A stretch of DNA of 64,000 nucleotides from Pseudomonas fluorescens (GCF_902498195.1 NZ_CABVIY010000005.1:186001-250000); one strand, 5' to 3'; counted from the first letter of the stretch, positions 9,151 through 18,142 are shown. Notes: generated by a model from the sequence alone, not told the origin. A program made the numbers and translations.

Positions 9151-9223
9151 TTCGCGAGCAAGCCCGCTCCCACAATAGCCGGTGTACGACCCAAAACCCT
9201 GTGGGAGCGGGCTTGCTCGCGAA
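9151..9223. repeat. REP pair (REPIN), head-to-head
   Basis: Two inverted full-length REP cores lie between two hairpin terminators in the gap separating convergent genes. Confidence 0.9.
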
Positions 9224-9268
9224 GTGGCCGGGACAGGCACCAGAAGATCTCCAACCTGCAGAAACAAC

Positions 9269-9292
9269 AAAGCCCGCATCAAGGCGGGCTTT
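9269..9292 (-). terminator. Terminator for the PqiC-like lipoprotein gene
   Basis: The perfect inverted repeat AAAGCCCGC/GCGGGCTTT has a 6-base loop. On the minus strand it is followed by GTTGTTTC, and it lies 19 bases after the stop at 9312. Confidence 0.8.
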
Positions 9293-9311
9293 GTGCAGTA
9301 CAGCTCCGGAC

Positions 9312-10025
9312 TTAGAAGCGGAACACTTCCATATCCGTGCGAATTGGCGAAGCCATGGGGATTTTCGGCTGCTTTTCCTGCTCCGCCGCCGGCGCAACAG
9401 GCTTGGGTGCGGCTTTTTTCGGGACTTCGGCGATCGGCGGCTGGTTAGCCAGCGGCTTGAGCGCCACCGACAGCTGTTCGGCGAGTTTCTGCAACAACAC
9501 ACCCTGGGCCTGAACCTGGGCGGCCGTGGTGCCAGCGTGCTGCTCCTGAAGATGAATGATGCGGTTGTCGCGCACCTGGCCACGGCGGTCAATCAGGCGC
9601 CATTGCGCATCGAGAATCGCCGGTTGTTTCTGACCCGAGTCCAGGCGGGTGATGGTCAGCAGAACCTGGACATCCGGCGTGAAGCCAACGGTGGCCGGCG
9701 CCAGCACCACGCGCTGGCTGTCCAGGTGACCGGCGACCTGGCGCAGCAACAGCTGATCGATGTCCGAAGACAGGCTCCCCGCCCAACGACCGTCGACCGA
9801 CGCTTGCAGGCTGCCATCGGGCTGACGCTGCAGCAGGGTTTCACGCTGCAGGTAGTCAGCCACGGTAACCGGGCCGAGCAAAACCGCCATGCCCGCGCTT
9901 TGCGCAGGCTGAACCGGGCTTCCGCTGTCCAGCTGATACAGCGACACCGGTTGGTGCACGCTGCAACCCGCCAGGCCAAGAACGCCGGCGAGCATCAAAA
10001 TAAAAGGAAGGCGCAGAGCAGTCAT
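9312..10025 (-). CDS. PqiC/YmbA-like membrane-integrity lipoprotein
   Basis: This is a 237-residue predicted outer-membrane lipoprotein. A signal peptide ends in the lipobox LAGC with Cys21. The body resembles the ABC-type transport auxiliary lipoproteins (PqiC/YmbA): SLYQLDSG, a VTVADYLQRETLL segment, a WAGSLSSDIDQLLLRQVA stretch, and a TRLDSGQKQPAILDAQWRL strand region. Such proteins pair with PqiAB/MCE lipid-transport systems, but no pqiA or pqiB gene is adjacent, so this copy is an orphan here. The C-terminal tail is Pro/Lys-rich. It lies downstream of parC on the same strand with a hairpin between. The start at 10025 has GATGGGA ahead of it. Confidence 0.8.
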   Translation of the reverse strand: MTALRLPFILMLAGVLGLAGCSVHQPVSLYQLDSGSPVQPAQSAGMAVLLGPVTVADYLQRETLLQRQPDGSLQASVDGRWAGSLSSDIDQLLLRQVAGHLDSQRVVLAPATVGFTPDVQVLLTITRLDSGQKQPAILDAQWRLIDRRGQVRDNRIIHLQEQHAGTTAAQVQAQGVLLQKLAEQLSVALKPLANQPPIAEVPKKAAPKPVAPAAEQEKQPKIPMASPIRTDMEVFRF

Positions 10026-10160
10026 CGTCCCATCCAGGTGATCGCCACAAGGCTGATCACAGTGAAAATACTCAAAAAATATGAAGAACGCTCGGCCACG
10101 CCGGCGCTTGAAAGGCCATATCATCCGTGAATATGCGTTCCGACTCCAGCGCGAAAGCGT

Positions 10161-10186
10161 CGATCTACGCGTTAAATCGTAGATCG
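10161..10186. terminator. Perfect hairpin between parC and the lipoprotein gene
   Basis: CGATCTACG and CGTAGATCG form a 9-bp stem with an 8-base loop, 16 bases after the parC stop. There is no good T-run in either direction, so it may be a weak terminator, an mRNA-stabilising element or an operator. Confidence 0.5.
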
Positions 10187-10201
10187 AGCGCTCTAGGACG
10201 C

Positions 10202-12469
10202 TTAATTGAGGTTTTCGACGAGCAGCGCATCCACCCTCTGGAAGCCTCGTGGCAACTTGTTACCACGACGACCACGCTCACCCTTGTAGTGTTCGAGGTC
10301 GTCCGCTTTCAGTGACAAGGTACGTTTTCCGGCCTGCAGCACCAAGGTGGCGCCTTCCGGTATGACGGCGATGTCCGTGACATACTCTTCGCGACTGGCC
10401 ACACGTTCACCGGGAATACCGATGATCTTGTTGCCTTTGCCCTTACCTAATTGTGGCAGATCGCTGATCTTGAAGATCAGCAGGCGACCTTCGGTGGTCA
10501 CCGAAGCCAGCCAGTTCTGTTCACGATCGGCCACCGGACGCGGCAGGATCACCTTGGCGTTGTTCGGCAGGCTCAACAGCGCCTTGCCCGCCTTGTTCTT
10601 GGCCTGCAGGTCTTCGCCCTTGACCACGAAACCGTAACCGGCGTCGGACGCAATGACATACAACGCATCGTCTTCCGGCATCAGCACGCATTCAAAGCTC
10701 GCCCCGGGCGGCGGCGTCAGACGGCCGGTCAGCGGCTCGCCCTGGCCACGGGCCGATGGCAACGTATGCGCGGCCACCGAGTAGCTGCGGCCGGTGGAGT
10801 CGATGAACACCGCAAACTGGTTGGAACGGCCCGCCGCCAGCGCCTTGAATCCGTCGCCGGCCTTGTAGGAAAGCCCGGTGGCATCGATTTCGTGGCCCTT
10901 GGCGGAGCGAACCCAGCCTTTTTCCGACAGCACAACGGTGACTTTCTCGTTGGGCAGCAGGTCGTGTTCGGTCAGCGCCTTGGCTTCGGCACGCTCGACA
11001 ATCGGCGAGCGCCGGTCGTCGCCATAGGTTTCGGCGTCCTTGATCAACTCGGTGCGCACCAGCTTCTTCAGCTTGGCTTCGCTGCTCAGCAGGGCTTGCA
11101 GCTTGGCTTGTTCCTTGAGCAGTTCGTCCTGCTCGGCACGCAGCTTCATTTCTTCCAGGCGAGCCAACTGGCGCAACCGGGTGTCGAGAATGTAGTCGGC
11201 CTGGATTTCGCTCAGGGCGAAACGCTCGATCAGCGCGGCCTTTGGATGCTCCTCGGTACGAATGATGTGAATCACTTCATCCAGGTTGAGGTAGGCGATC
11301 AACAAACCGTCCAACAGGTGCAGGCGGCGCTCGACTTTATCGAGGCGGAATTGCAGGCGGCGACGCACGGTCTGCACGCGGAACTCCAGCCATTCCACCA
11401 GCAAGGCACGCAGGTTCTTCAACTGCGGCTTGCCATCGAGACCGATGATGTTGACGTTGACCCGGTAGCTCGACTCCAGCTCGGTGCTGGCGAACAGGTG
11501 TTGCATCAGCGCATCGTGGTCAAAATTCTTGCGCGTACCGGGAATAATCACGATCCGGCACGGGTTTTCATGGTCCGATTCGTCGCGCAGATCAGCAATT
11601 TGCGGGGCTTTGGACGGCTTGGCCTGCATCATCGCGGCGATCTGTTCCAGCACCTTGGCACCGGACACCTGGTGTGGCAACGCGGTGACGATGATGTCGC
11701 CGTCTTCAATGTGATACACGGCGCGCATACGCACCGAGCCCTTGCCGGTTTCGTACATTTTCAGCAGGTCGGCACGCGGCGTGATGATTTCCGCTTCGGT
11801 CGGATAGTCCGGGCCCTGAATGTGTTCGCAGAGCTGCTCTACCGTGGCCTTGGGCTCATCGAGCAAACGCACGCAGGCACTGGCGACTTCCCGCAGGTTG
11901 TGCGGCGGTACGTCAGTGGCCATGCCCACGGCGATGCCGGTGGTGCCATTGAGGAGGATGTTCGGCAAACGTGCCGGCAACACCAACGGTTCGTCGAGCG
12001 TGCCGTCGAAGTTCGGCCCCCAGTCCGCCGTGCCCTGGCCCAGCTCGCTGAGCAGCACTTCGGAATAGCGTGACAGCCGCGCCTCGGTGTATCGCATGGC
12101 CGCGAAGGACTTGGGATCGTCCGGCGCACCCCAGTTACCCTGGCCGTCCACCAGCGTGTAGCGGTAGCTGAACGGCTGGGCCATCAAGACCATGGCTTCG
12201 TAGCAGGCCGAATCGCCGTGAGGGTGGAACTTACCCAGCACGTCACCGACGGTACGCGCCGATTTCTTGTGCTTGGAATCGGCGTCGAGCCCCAACTCGC
12301 TCATGGCGTAGATGATGCGCCGCTGCACGGGCTTCAAGCCGTCGCCGATATGCGGCAAGGCACGGTCCATGATCACGTACATGGAGTAGTTGAGGTAGGC
12401 ATTTTCGGTGAAGTCAGCCAGCGATCGGCGTTCTACGCCATCTAAGCTGTCTGCAAGGATGTCGCTCAT
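10202..12469 (-). CDS. parC: DNA topoisomerase IV subunit A (ParC)
   Basis: ParC is the DNA-cleaving subunit of topoisomerase IV, which decatenates daughter chromosomes. The 755-residue protein has the winged-helix cleavage domain with catalytic Tyr in AAMRYTEARLS and the quinolone-resistance region HPHGDSACYEAMV. Residues 87 and 91 are Ser and Glu, the wild-type, quinolone-sensitive state by analogy with P. aeruginosa numbering. The C-terminal half is the beta-pinwheel DNA-wrapping domain. The start at 12469 has ATGAGG upstream; the gene lies 8 bases after the protease gene. Confidence 0.98.
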   Translation of the reverse strand: MSDILADSLDGVERRSLADFTENAYLNYSMYVIMDRALPHIGDGLKPVQRRIIYAMSELGLDADSKHKKSARTVGDVLGKFHPHGDSACYEAMVLMAQPFSYRYTLVDGQGNWGAPDDPKSFAAMRYTEARLSRYSEVLLSELGQGTADWGPNFDGTLDEPLVLPARLPNILLNGTTGIAVGMATDVPPHNLREVASACVRLLDEPKATVEQLCEHIQGPDYPTEAEIITPRADLLKMYETGKGSVRMRAVYHIEDGDIIVTALPHQVSGAKVLEQIAAMMQAKPSKAPQIADLRDESDHENPCRIVIIPGTRKNFDHDALMQHLFASTELESSYRVNVNIIGLDGKPQLKNLRALLVEWLEFRVQTVRRRLQFRLDKVERRLHLLDGLLIAYLNLDEVIHIIRTEEHPKAALIERFALSEIQADYILDTRLRQLARLEEMKLRAEQDELLKEQAKLQALLSSEAKLKKLVRTELIKDAETYGDDRRSPIVERAEAKALTEHDLLPNEKVTVVLSEKGWVRSAKGHEIDATGLSYKAGDGFKALAAGRSNQFAVFIDSTGRSYSVAAHTLPSARGQGEPLTGRLTPPPGASFECVLMPEDDALYVIASDAGYGFVVKGEDLQAKNKAGKALLSLPNNAKVILPRPVADREQNWLASVTTEGRLLIFKISDLPQLGKGKGNKIIGIPGERVASREEYVTDIAVIPEGATLVLQAGKRTLSLKADDLEHYKGERGRRGNKLPRGFQRVDALLVENLN

Positions 12470-12476
12470 GCGGGCC

Positions 12477-13001
12477 TCATCGGTTCGTTGTCTGGCGCAG
12501 CAGCATGGTGCCACCGCGCTGGGTAAATTCAAGTTTGTTCAGCGCGCTCATGCCCAGCAGCACCTGATCGCCATGCAGGCCGGGCGCCACCAGTGCACGG
12601 ACATCCCGCAGCACGATGTCGCCCAGTTGCAGGCGTTCGATACGGGTGCGATAGCCCTGGCTCAGGCCATTGGCCGTGTTCAGGGTCACACCGAAACCTT
12701 CTTCCAGCTTCAAGCGTTTGGCCAACTCCGCCGGGATCGCCACATCGGTCGCCCCGGTGTCGAGCATGAACTCCACCGGCTGGCCGTTGATCTGGCCGTT
12801 GGCGACAAAATGCCCCTGGGCGTTGCCAAGCAGTTTCACCTCGACAAAGCCGTCGCCCTGCTGCGAGCTGACCACGGCGTTGGGATTTTGCTGGCGCTCT
12901 TCCCACTGGCCAAAGAACCGCGTCGCCAGAAACAGCGCCGCGCACCAGGCCAGCACCATCAGCACCCGACCGGCGCGTTTGCCCGGCGTCTGCTGGCTCA
13001 T
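12477..13001 (-). CDS. Retropepsin-like clan AA aspartic protease, membrane-anchored
   Basis: This 174-residue protein has one N-terminal membrane helix (about residues 12-28) and a retropepsin-like domain with the active-site motif FMLDTGATDVAIP (Asp81). A single such domain would have to dimerise to be active, as in retroviral proteases. The domain then shows LGDIVLRDVRALVAPG and LLGMSALNKLEF, typical of the bacterial TIGR02281-type family. The substrate is unknown. Its ATG overlaps the stop of the upstream esterase gene by 4 bases (ATGA), so translation is probably coupled. It sits between parE and parC. Confidence 0.88.
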   Translation of the reverse strand: MSQQTPGKRAGRVLMVLAWCAALFLATRFFGQWEERQQNPNAVVSSQQGDGFVEVKLLGNAQGHFVANGQINGQPVEFMLDTGATDVAIPAELAKRLKLEEGFGVTLNTANGLSQGYRTRIERLQLGDIVLRDVRALVAPGLHGDQVLLGMSALNKLEFTQRGGTMLLRQTTNR

Positions 13002-13987
13002 GGCCTGGCGCTCCAGCCACCGTCAGGCGCGGCAAAGCGCCAGACGATCGGGCGCACCTCGCCATCGGCGCGGGCGCCCGTGTTGTTGTCGATACCGATC
13101 CACGCGCCCTCGGCGTCCACGATCAGGGCCTCCGCCAACCCGAAGTCCTGCGGATAACGCCGATTTTCCTGCAACGCCTCTTCGGCATACGACCAGCAAC
13201 GCTCGACCTTGGCCGTCACCGCGTCACGGCGGCAAATTTCGAACGCATTGCGCTCAAGGGTGAACAACTTGCCGTTGAACAGGGACAGGTCGGCAAAATC
13301 CCGCGGCATTGCCCGTGCCCGGGGAAACTGTGCCGGTTGCATTTCCTTGCCGGCTTCGCTCAGCAGCACGCAGCCACCGTCGCAGTCCCAGACGGTTTGC
13401 TTGCGTTTTATCAGCAGCAACCCGCGACTCTCGCGCTCGGCCGCCAGCCACAATTGATCACCTTCAGGATTGATCGCCAGGCCTTCGAACAATGCATTGA
13501 AGCGCAACAACATGCCGCTGGCCCGCGCTTCGCGAACCATGAGCGGCGAAATTTTCAGCCAGGCGGTCGGCCCGGTCGGCGGAATTTGCAGCACGGCCGC
13601 GTGAGCTTCGCTGACCACGTAGCGGTTGCCGGCGCTGTCACAGGTGATGCCTTCGAAATCCAGGTCGCCGCCCCGCACGAACGATGCCACCCAGGCGCGC
13701 GAACGCAAGCCCCAGGGCAAACCGCTGTCCGGCACCGCAGGTACGCCGATGCCCACCGCTTCGGCGTGCCAGACGCCTTCGCCGGTTTCCAGACGATAGA
13801 TCTGGTCGTCGTCGCGGTCGGAGACCGTCCACAGCTCCTTGCCGCACTGGGCCAGGCCGGACAGGTTGCCACCGCGCATGCCTTCGACGGCATGCTCGGA
13901 CACCAGACGCAGCTGTGGTGCCGGCTCGGCAGACACCGTTATCGAGGTCAGCAGCAATGCACTCGCCAGGGCAAAGCCCAGCCGCAT
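12998..13987 (-). CDS. Phytase-like esterase-family exported protein
   Basis: This 329-residue protein has a clear signal peptide (MRLGFALASALLLTSITVSA, cleavage before EPAPQ), so it is predicted to be periplasmic. The mature part has beta-propeller-like blades of the 'esterase-like activity of phytase' family: GNLSGLAQCGKELWTVSDRD, DFEGITCDSAGNRYVVSE, FEGLAINPEGDQLWLAAE. The substrate is unknown; the family name does not prove phytase activity. It begins one base overlapping the parE stop and ends overlapping the protease gene, so it is part of the parE-parC operon. Confidence 0.8.
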   Translation of the reverse strand: MRLGFALASALLLTSITVSAEPAPQLRLVSEHAVEGMRGGNLSGLAQCGKELWTVSDRDDDQIYRLETGEGVWHAEAVGIGVPAVPDSGLPWGLRSRAWVASFVRGGDLDFEGITCDSAGNRYVVSEAHAAVLQIPPTGPTAWLKISPLMVREARASGMLLRFNALFEGLAINPEGDQLWLAAERESRGLLLIKRKQTVWDCDGGCVLLSEAGKEMQPAQFPRARAMPRDFADLSLFNGKLFTLERNAFEICRRDAVTAKVERCWSYAEEALQENRRYPQDFGLAEALIVDAEGAWIGIDNNTGARADGEVRPIVWRFAAPDGGWSARP

Positions 13988-15894
13988 CAGCCCAGAACCT
14001 CGGCCAGGTTGCCCTTGGACTCCAGCCAGGTCTTGCGGTCGCCGGCGCGTTTTTTCGCCAGCAGCATGTCCATCATTTCCGAGGTCGCGGCGAAGTCATC
14101 GCCCAGGGTCAACTGCACCAGGCGCCGGGTGTTGGGATCCATGGTGGTTTCGCGCAGTTGCGGCGGGTTCATTTCACCCAGGCCCTTGAATCGGGTGACC
14201 TGCGGCTTGCCGCGCTTCTTCTCGGCCACCAGGCGATCGAGAATCCCGTCGCGCTCGGCTTCATCGAGGGCGTAGTAGATCTCTTTGCCCAGGTCGATAC
14301 GGTACAGCGGCGGCATGGCGACATACACGTGACCGGCATCCACCAACGGGCGGAAATGCTGGACGAACAACGCGCACAGCAGCGTTGCAATGTGCAGGCC
14401 GTCGGAGTCGGCGTCGGCGAGGATGCAGATCTTGCCGTAGCGCAGCTGGCTCATGTCCGCCGCGCCCGGATCGACACCGATGGCCACGGCGATGTTGTGC
14501 ACTTCCTGACTGGCCAGCACTTCGCTGCCGTCGACTTCCCAGGTGTTGAGGATCTTGCCGCGCAACGGCAGGATCGCCTGGAACTCTTTGTCCCGCGCCT
14601 GCTTGGCCGATCCACCGGCGGAATCACCTTCCACCAGGAACAGCTCGGAACGCATCGGGTCCTGCCCGGCGCAATCGGCGAGCTTGCCCGGCAGCGCCGG
14701 CCCTTGGGTGATGCGCTTGCGCTCGACCTTTTTGCTGGCTTTAAGGCGACGACCGGCGTTGTTGATCGCCAACTCAGCCAGCAGCAGGCCGGTTTCCGGG
14801 TGCTCGTTGAGCCACAGGCTGAAGGCGTCCTTGACCACGCCGGACACGAACGCCGCCGCTTCGCGGGACGACAGGCGTTCCTTGGTCTGGCCGGAGAATT
14901 GCGGCTCCTGCATCTTCATCGACAGCACGAATGCCACGCGCTCCCAGACGTCTTCCGGCGCCAGCTTCACACCGCGCGGCAACAGGCTGCGGAATTCGCA
15001 GAACTCGCGCATGGCGTCGAGCAGACCCTGACGCAAACCGTTGACGTGAGTACCGCCCTGGGCGGTTGGAATCAGGTTGACGTAGCTTTCCTGCACCGCG
15101 TCGCCGCCCTCCGGCAGCCACAGCAGCGCCCAGTCCACCGCTTCCTTGTTACCGGCCAGGCTGCCGCAGAAAGGCTCGTCCGGCAGGCGCTCGAACTCGC
15201 TGACGGCGTCAACCAGGTAGGAGCGCAGGCCGTCTTCGTAATGCCATTCGACTTTTTCGCCGGTGCCTTTGTCTTCGAAGCTGACCAGCAGCCCCGGGCA
15301 CAGCACGGCCTTGGCCTTGAGCACGTGCTTGAGGCGGCTGATGGAGAATTTTGGGGAGTCGAAGTATTTCGGGTCCGGCGCGAAGAACACGCTGGTACCG
15401 GTGTTGCGCTTGCCAACGGTGCCGACGATTTCCAGTTCGCTGGACTTGTATCCATCGGCGAAGCTCATCTGGTACTCGTTGCCGTCACGCTTGACGCGCA
15501 CCCGGACTTCGGTCGACAAGGCGTTGACCACCGAAATACCCACCCCGTGCAGACCGCCGGAGAACTGGTAGTTTTTGTTGGAAAACTTGCCGCCCGCATG
15601 GAGCTTGGTGAGGATCAGCTCGACGCCCGAAACGCCTTCCTCGGGGTGAATGTCAACCGGCATGCCACGGCCGTCATCGCTGACTTCCAGCGAGTGATCG
15701 GCGTGCAGGATGACCTGCACCGACCTGGCATGCCCGGCCAAGGCTTCGTCGACACTGTTGTCGATGACTTCCTGGGCGAGGTGGTTCGGCCGACTGGTGT
15801 CGGTGTACATGCCGGGGCGCTTGCGCACCGGGTCGAGGCCCGAGAGGACTTCGATGGCGTCGGCGTTATAAGAGCTAGCGCTGGGAGTGGCCAT
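13987..15894 (-). CDS. parE: DNA topoisomerase IV subunit B (ParE)
   Basis: ParE is the ATPase subunit of topoisomerase IV. The 635-residue protein has a GHKL ATPase domain with QEVIDNSVDEALAG (catalytic Glu42), GRGMPVDIHPEEG and the glycine-rich lid GGLHGVGISVVNALS. The TOPRIM domain begins at about residue 415 (LVEGDSAGGSA) and includes DADSDGLHI. Length is normal. The start is the ATG at 15894 (MATPSASSYNADAIEVLSGL). Three short direct repeats lie just upstream. parE and parC are separated by two non-topoisomerase genes, all on one strand. Confidence 0.98.
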   Translation of the reverse strand: MATPSASSYNADAIEVLSGLDPVRKRPGMYTDTSRPNHLAQEVIDNSVDEALAGHARSVQVILHADHSLEVSDDGRGMPVDIHPEEGVSGVELILTKLHAGGKFSNKNYQFSGGLHGVGISVVNALSTEVRVRVKRDGNEYQMSFADGYKSSELEIVGTVGKRNTGTSVFFAPDPKYFDSPKFSISRLKHVLKAKAVLCPGLLVSFEDKGTGEKVEWHYEDGLRSYLVDAVSEFERLPDEPFCGSLAGNKEAVDWALLWLPEGGDAVQESYVNLIPTAQGGTHVNGLRQGLLDAMREFCEFRSLLPRGVKLAPEDVWERVAFVLSMKMQEPQFSGQTKERLSSREAAAFVSGVVKDAFSLWLNEHPETGLLLAELAINNAGRRLKASKKVERKRITQGPALPGKLADCAGQDPMRSELFLVEGDSAGGSAKQARDKEFQAILPLRGKILNTWEVDGSEVLASQEVHNIAVAIGVDPGAADMSQLRYGKICILADADSDGLHIATLLCALFVQHFRPLVDAGHVYVAMPPLYRIDLGKEIYYALDEAERDGILDRLVAEKKRGKPQVTRFKGLGEMNPPQLRETTMDPNTRRLVQLTLGDDFAATSEMMDMLLAKKRAGDRKTWLESKGNLAEVLG

Positions 15895-15909
15895 GGGGTC
15901 TCGTCGTCC

Positions 15910-15950
15910 TTCAGTGAAAAGCTGTTCAGTGAAAAAAATTCAGTCAAAAA
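15910..15950 (-). repeat. Three short direct repeats upstream of parE
   Basis: The sequence TTCAGTGAAAA appears at 15910 and 15925, and as TTCAGTCAAAA at 15939, a period of 14-15 bases, within the 78-base gap between the YqiA-family gene and parE. It could be a regulatory-protein site array or slippage expansion. Confidence 0.65.
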
Positions 15951-15972
15951 AGGGGCGATATCTGCCCTGAAG

Positions 15973-16581
15973 TCAAAGCGCTGTGAAATCAATGCCCTGG
16001 TAGGCATCCGCGCTGATGCCGGCAAAACACAGCATGGCTGGAAGTCGCTCGGCGAACCCCTGGAAACTATGGTCGCCACCGGGCTGGATACGCAAGGCAC
16101 AGGCCCGGTAATACTGCTGGGCGAGGCGATAGTCCAGCGTTTCGTCGCCGGTTTGCAACCACACCTGATAGCGATGCGGGTCCTGTGGCGCCGGCACTTC
16201 CAGCTCGGCCAGGGCCGTCACGTGGTCGTGGGTCAATTCCCAGGTCTCATCGGTATACAGGTTTTTCTGGGTTCCCAGAAATCCGTCGAACATCCGGTGC
16301 GGACTGACGGCAGGGTTGATCAACAAGGCTTTCAAGCCATGGCGCTCGGCCAGGTGAGTGGCATAGTAGCCGCCGAGCGAGCTGCCGACCAGCAATGGCC
16401 GACCGAGCCCGGCAATCGCCTGCTCCAGCTGGCCAATGGCCTCGCGGGGATGGTGATGCAGGGCGGGCACGCGCAAATGATCGCCCAGGCCCAGCCGCTC
16501 CATCACTTCGCTCAACTGAGTGGCCTTTTTCGAGGCAGGCGCACTGTTGAAACCGTGGATATAAAGGATCGAGCCGGACAT
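15973..16581 (-). CDS. yqiA: YqiA-family alpha/beta-hydrolase (esterase)
   Basis: This is a 202-residue cytosolic alpha/beta hydrolase. It starts with YIHGFNSAPASKK (oxyanion-region HGF motif) and has nucleophile-elbow GSSLGG with Ser68, an acidic residue in the TGDETLDY region, and a late His in GGDHSFQGF. This is the YqiA esterase pattern. In enterobacteria yqiA sits between cpdA and parE, the same order as here (cpdA, yqiA, parE on one strand), which strongly supports the name. The natural substrate is not known. Confidence 0.9.
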   Translation of the reverse strand: MSGSILYIHGFNSAPASKKATQLSEVMERLGLGDHLRVPALHHHPREAIGQLEQAIAGLGRPLLVGSSLGGYYATHLAERHGLKALLINPAVSPHRMFDGFLGTQKNLYTDETWELTHDHVTALAELEVPAPQDPHRYQVWLQTGDETLDYRLAQQYYRACALRIQPGGDHSFQGFAERLPAMLCFAGISADAYQGIDFTAL

Positions 16582-16677
16582 TTGGATTCCCTGTGCGTCG
16601 GGTAAAGAAAGGCGGAGTTTACAGGGTGTCGGGGGAATCGGGGATATGCGCGCAACTCATGTGGCTGCACAGGCGCC

Positions 16678-16751
16678 TTCGCGAGCAAGCCCGCTCCCAC
16701 ATGGGATCTGCGTCGTTCGCAACGCCCTGTGGGAGCGGGCTTGCTCGCGAA
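16678..16751. repeat. REP pair (REPIN), head-to-head
   Basis: Two inverted REP cores fill most of the gap between cpdA and the YqiA gene, which are on the same strand. Confidence 0.9.
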
Positions 16752-16768
16752 AGACGCGACACGGCCCC

Positions 16769-17584
16769 TCAGTAGCCGTTAGAGCCGTAATCCACGGTGA
16801 AATCGAACCCGGTCACCCGCTCCACCCCGGTTTCCAGCCGCCCATCGGGCAGCAACCGCAGCCAGCGATACCCCGGCGCCTGCTCGCCGACCTTGAAATC
16901 CTCACTGCCGGGCTCGAACTGAATACAGGTCGAAGGCGAAGCAATCAGACGCACATCGTTACGAAGTTGATCGATTTCCTGATGCACATGCCCCCACAAC
17001 ACCGCGCGCACCTGTGGAAAACGATCCAGCACGGCAAACAAGGCCTCGGGATTGCGCAGCCCGATCGGCTCCATCCAGGCACAGCCGATCGATACCGGAT
17101 GGTGATGGAAGCACACCAGGTGATGGCGCTGCGGCGCCTCGCTCAACGAGCGGGCCAGCAACTGCAACTGTTCGTCCTGCAGATACCCCGGCACCGAACC
17201 CGGCACCGCCGAATCCAGCAACGTAACGCGCCAGTTGCCAATGTCCACCACCGGCTCCAGCAAGGCACTCTGCACCGCCGCCTCGGCCATGATCTGCGGC
17301 TCGTCGTGATTACCGGGAATCCAGCGCGCCGGCGCATCGAGTTGCCGGGTCAAGTCTCGAAATTGCTGATACGACTCCAGCGTACCGTCCTGGGACAGAT
17401 CGCCGGTGGCCAGGATCAGATCGATATGGGGTTGCTGCGCGCGCACCAGCTCGATGACTTTTTGCAGGCTGTCACGGGTGTTCATGCCCAGCAGCGTGCC
17501 GTGCGGCTCGGCAAACAGGTGGCTGTCGGAGAGTTGCACCAGCAACGCCGGATCGGCGGTGGTCAATGTGGATACGCTCGGCAA
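16769..17584 (-). CDS. cpdA: 3',5'-cyclic-AMP phosphodiesterase CpdA
   Basis: CpdA hydrolyses cAMP to AMP and so limits Vfr/CRP signalling. The 271-residue protein has the five calcineurin-like metallophosphatase blocks in order: QLSDSHLF (Asp20, His22), GDLSQDG, GNHDE, CFHHHP and GHVHQE. No signal peptide is seen, so it is cytosolic. Context with yqiA, the DUF1249 gene and nudF reproduces the enterobacterial nudF-yqiB-cpdA-yqiA-parE cluster. Confidence 0.95.
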   Translation of the reverse strand: MPSVSTLTTADPALLVQLSDSHLFAEPHGTLLGMNTRDSLQKVIELVRAQQPHIDLILATGDLSQDGTLESYQQFRDLTRQLDAPARWIPGNHDEPQIMAEAAVQSALLEPVVDIGNWRVTLLDSAVPGSVPGYLQDEQLQLLARSLSEAPQRHHLVCFHHHPVSIGCAWMEPIGLRNPEALFAVLDRFPQVRAVLWGHVHQEIDQLRNDVRLIASPSTCIQFEPGSEDFKVGEQAPGYRWLRLLPDGRLETGVERVTGFDFTVDYGSNGY

Positions 17585-17689
17585 GGCGGGTCTCCCAAGG
17601 CGTGATCACTGGAGTGGAGGAATGGCGCAATTATGCTGGGGGCTGATCGAAAAGGGGAATCCGCGAACCTGACGCAGTTCACAAGAACG

Positions 17690-18142
17690 CTAACGAACGA
17701 CTTCGTACTCGTGCCCCAACGCCAGGCAATGACTCAGCCATTCGCCCAGGAACATGTTCAGCTGGGCCTTTTCGTCGGGCTGGTGCATCGAGGCGTTCGG
17801 GTAAGGGTAGATGCCGCGAAAGCGTCGCGCATGCTCGGCGCTGACCACTTCGGCCATGCAGGCGTCGTGATAGACCTGGACTTCCAGTTGTGGCACCGGC
17901 AGCCAAGGCAGGCTGTGCTCCTGGCGCACTTGCAGGGTCGTGGTATACGGGCAGACTTGCAGCACTTCCAGCGCCAGCACGCCGAGCATCTGATCGCCAT
18001 GGGTCACGGCGATGCGCCGCGCCGCCGGCTCGCTGCGCATGTCCGGCAGCAGTCGCATCAGGCGCGCGTAATTTGCCTCGCAGGACGCTTGCAGCCCCAC
18101 CAGGTCTACCCGATAGCGATCGCGCAGCTTGTTTACGACCAT
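17690..18142 (-). CDS. DUF1249 (YqiB-like) protein
   Basis: This 150-residue soluble protein belongs to the DUF1249 family, recognised from the start RDRYRVDLVGLQASCEANYARLMRLLPD and the conserved VYHDACMAEVVS and HQPDEKAQLNMFLGEWL segments. No catalytic motif is evident and its function is unknown. It overlaps the 3' end of nudF by 10 bases and precedes cpdA, matching the position of E. coli yqiB between nudF and cpdA. Confidence 0.85.
   Translation of the reverse strand: MVVNKLRDRYRVDLVGLQASCEANYARLMRLLPDMRSEPAARRIAVTHGDQMLGVLALEVLQVCPYTTTLQVRQEHSLPWLPVPQLEVQVYHDACMAEVVSAEHARRFRGIYPYPNASMHQPDEKAQLNMFLGEWLSHCLALGHEYEVVR

Noticed and set aside
13684..16605. A very long plus-strand open frame (973 codons) opposite parE and yqiA
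   Set aside because: It is a mirror of GC-rich coding on the minus strand; its translation is low-complexity (His, Gln, Arg-rich) with no domain, and the opposite strand encodes recognisable ParE and YqiA.
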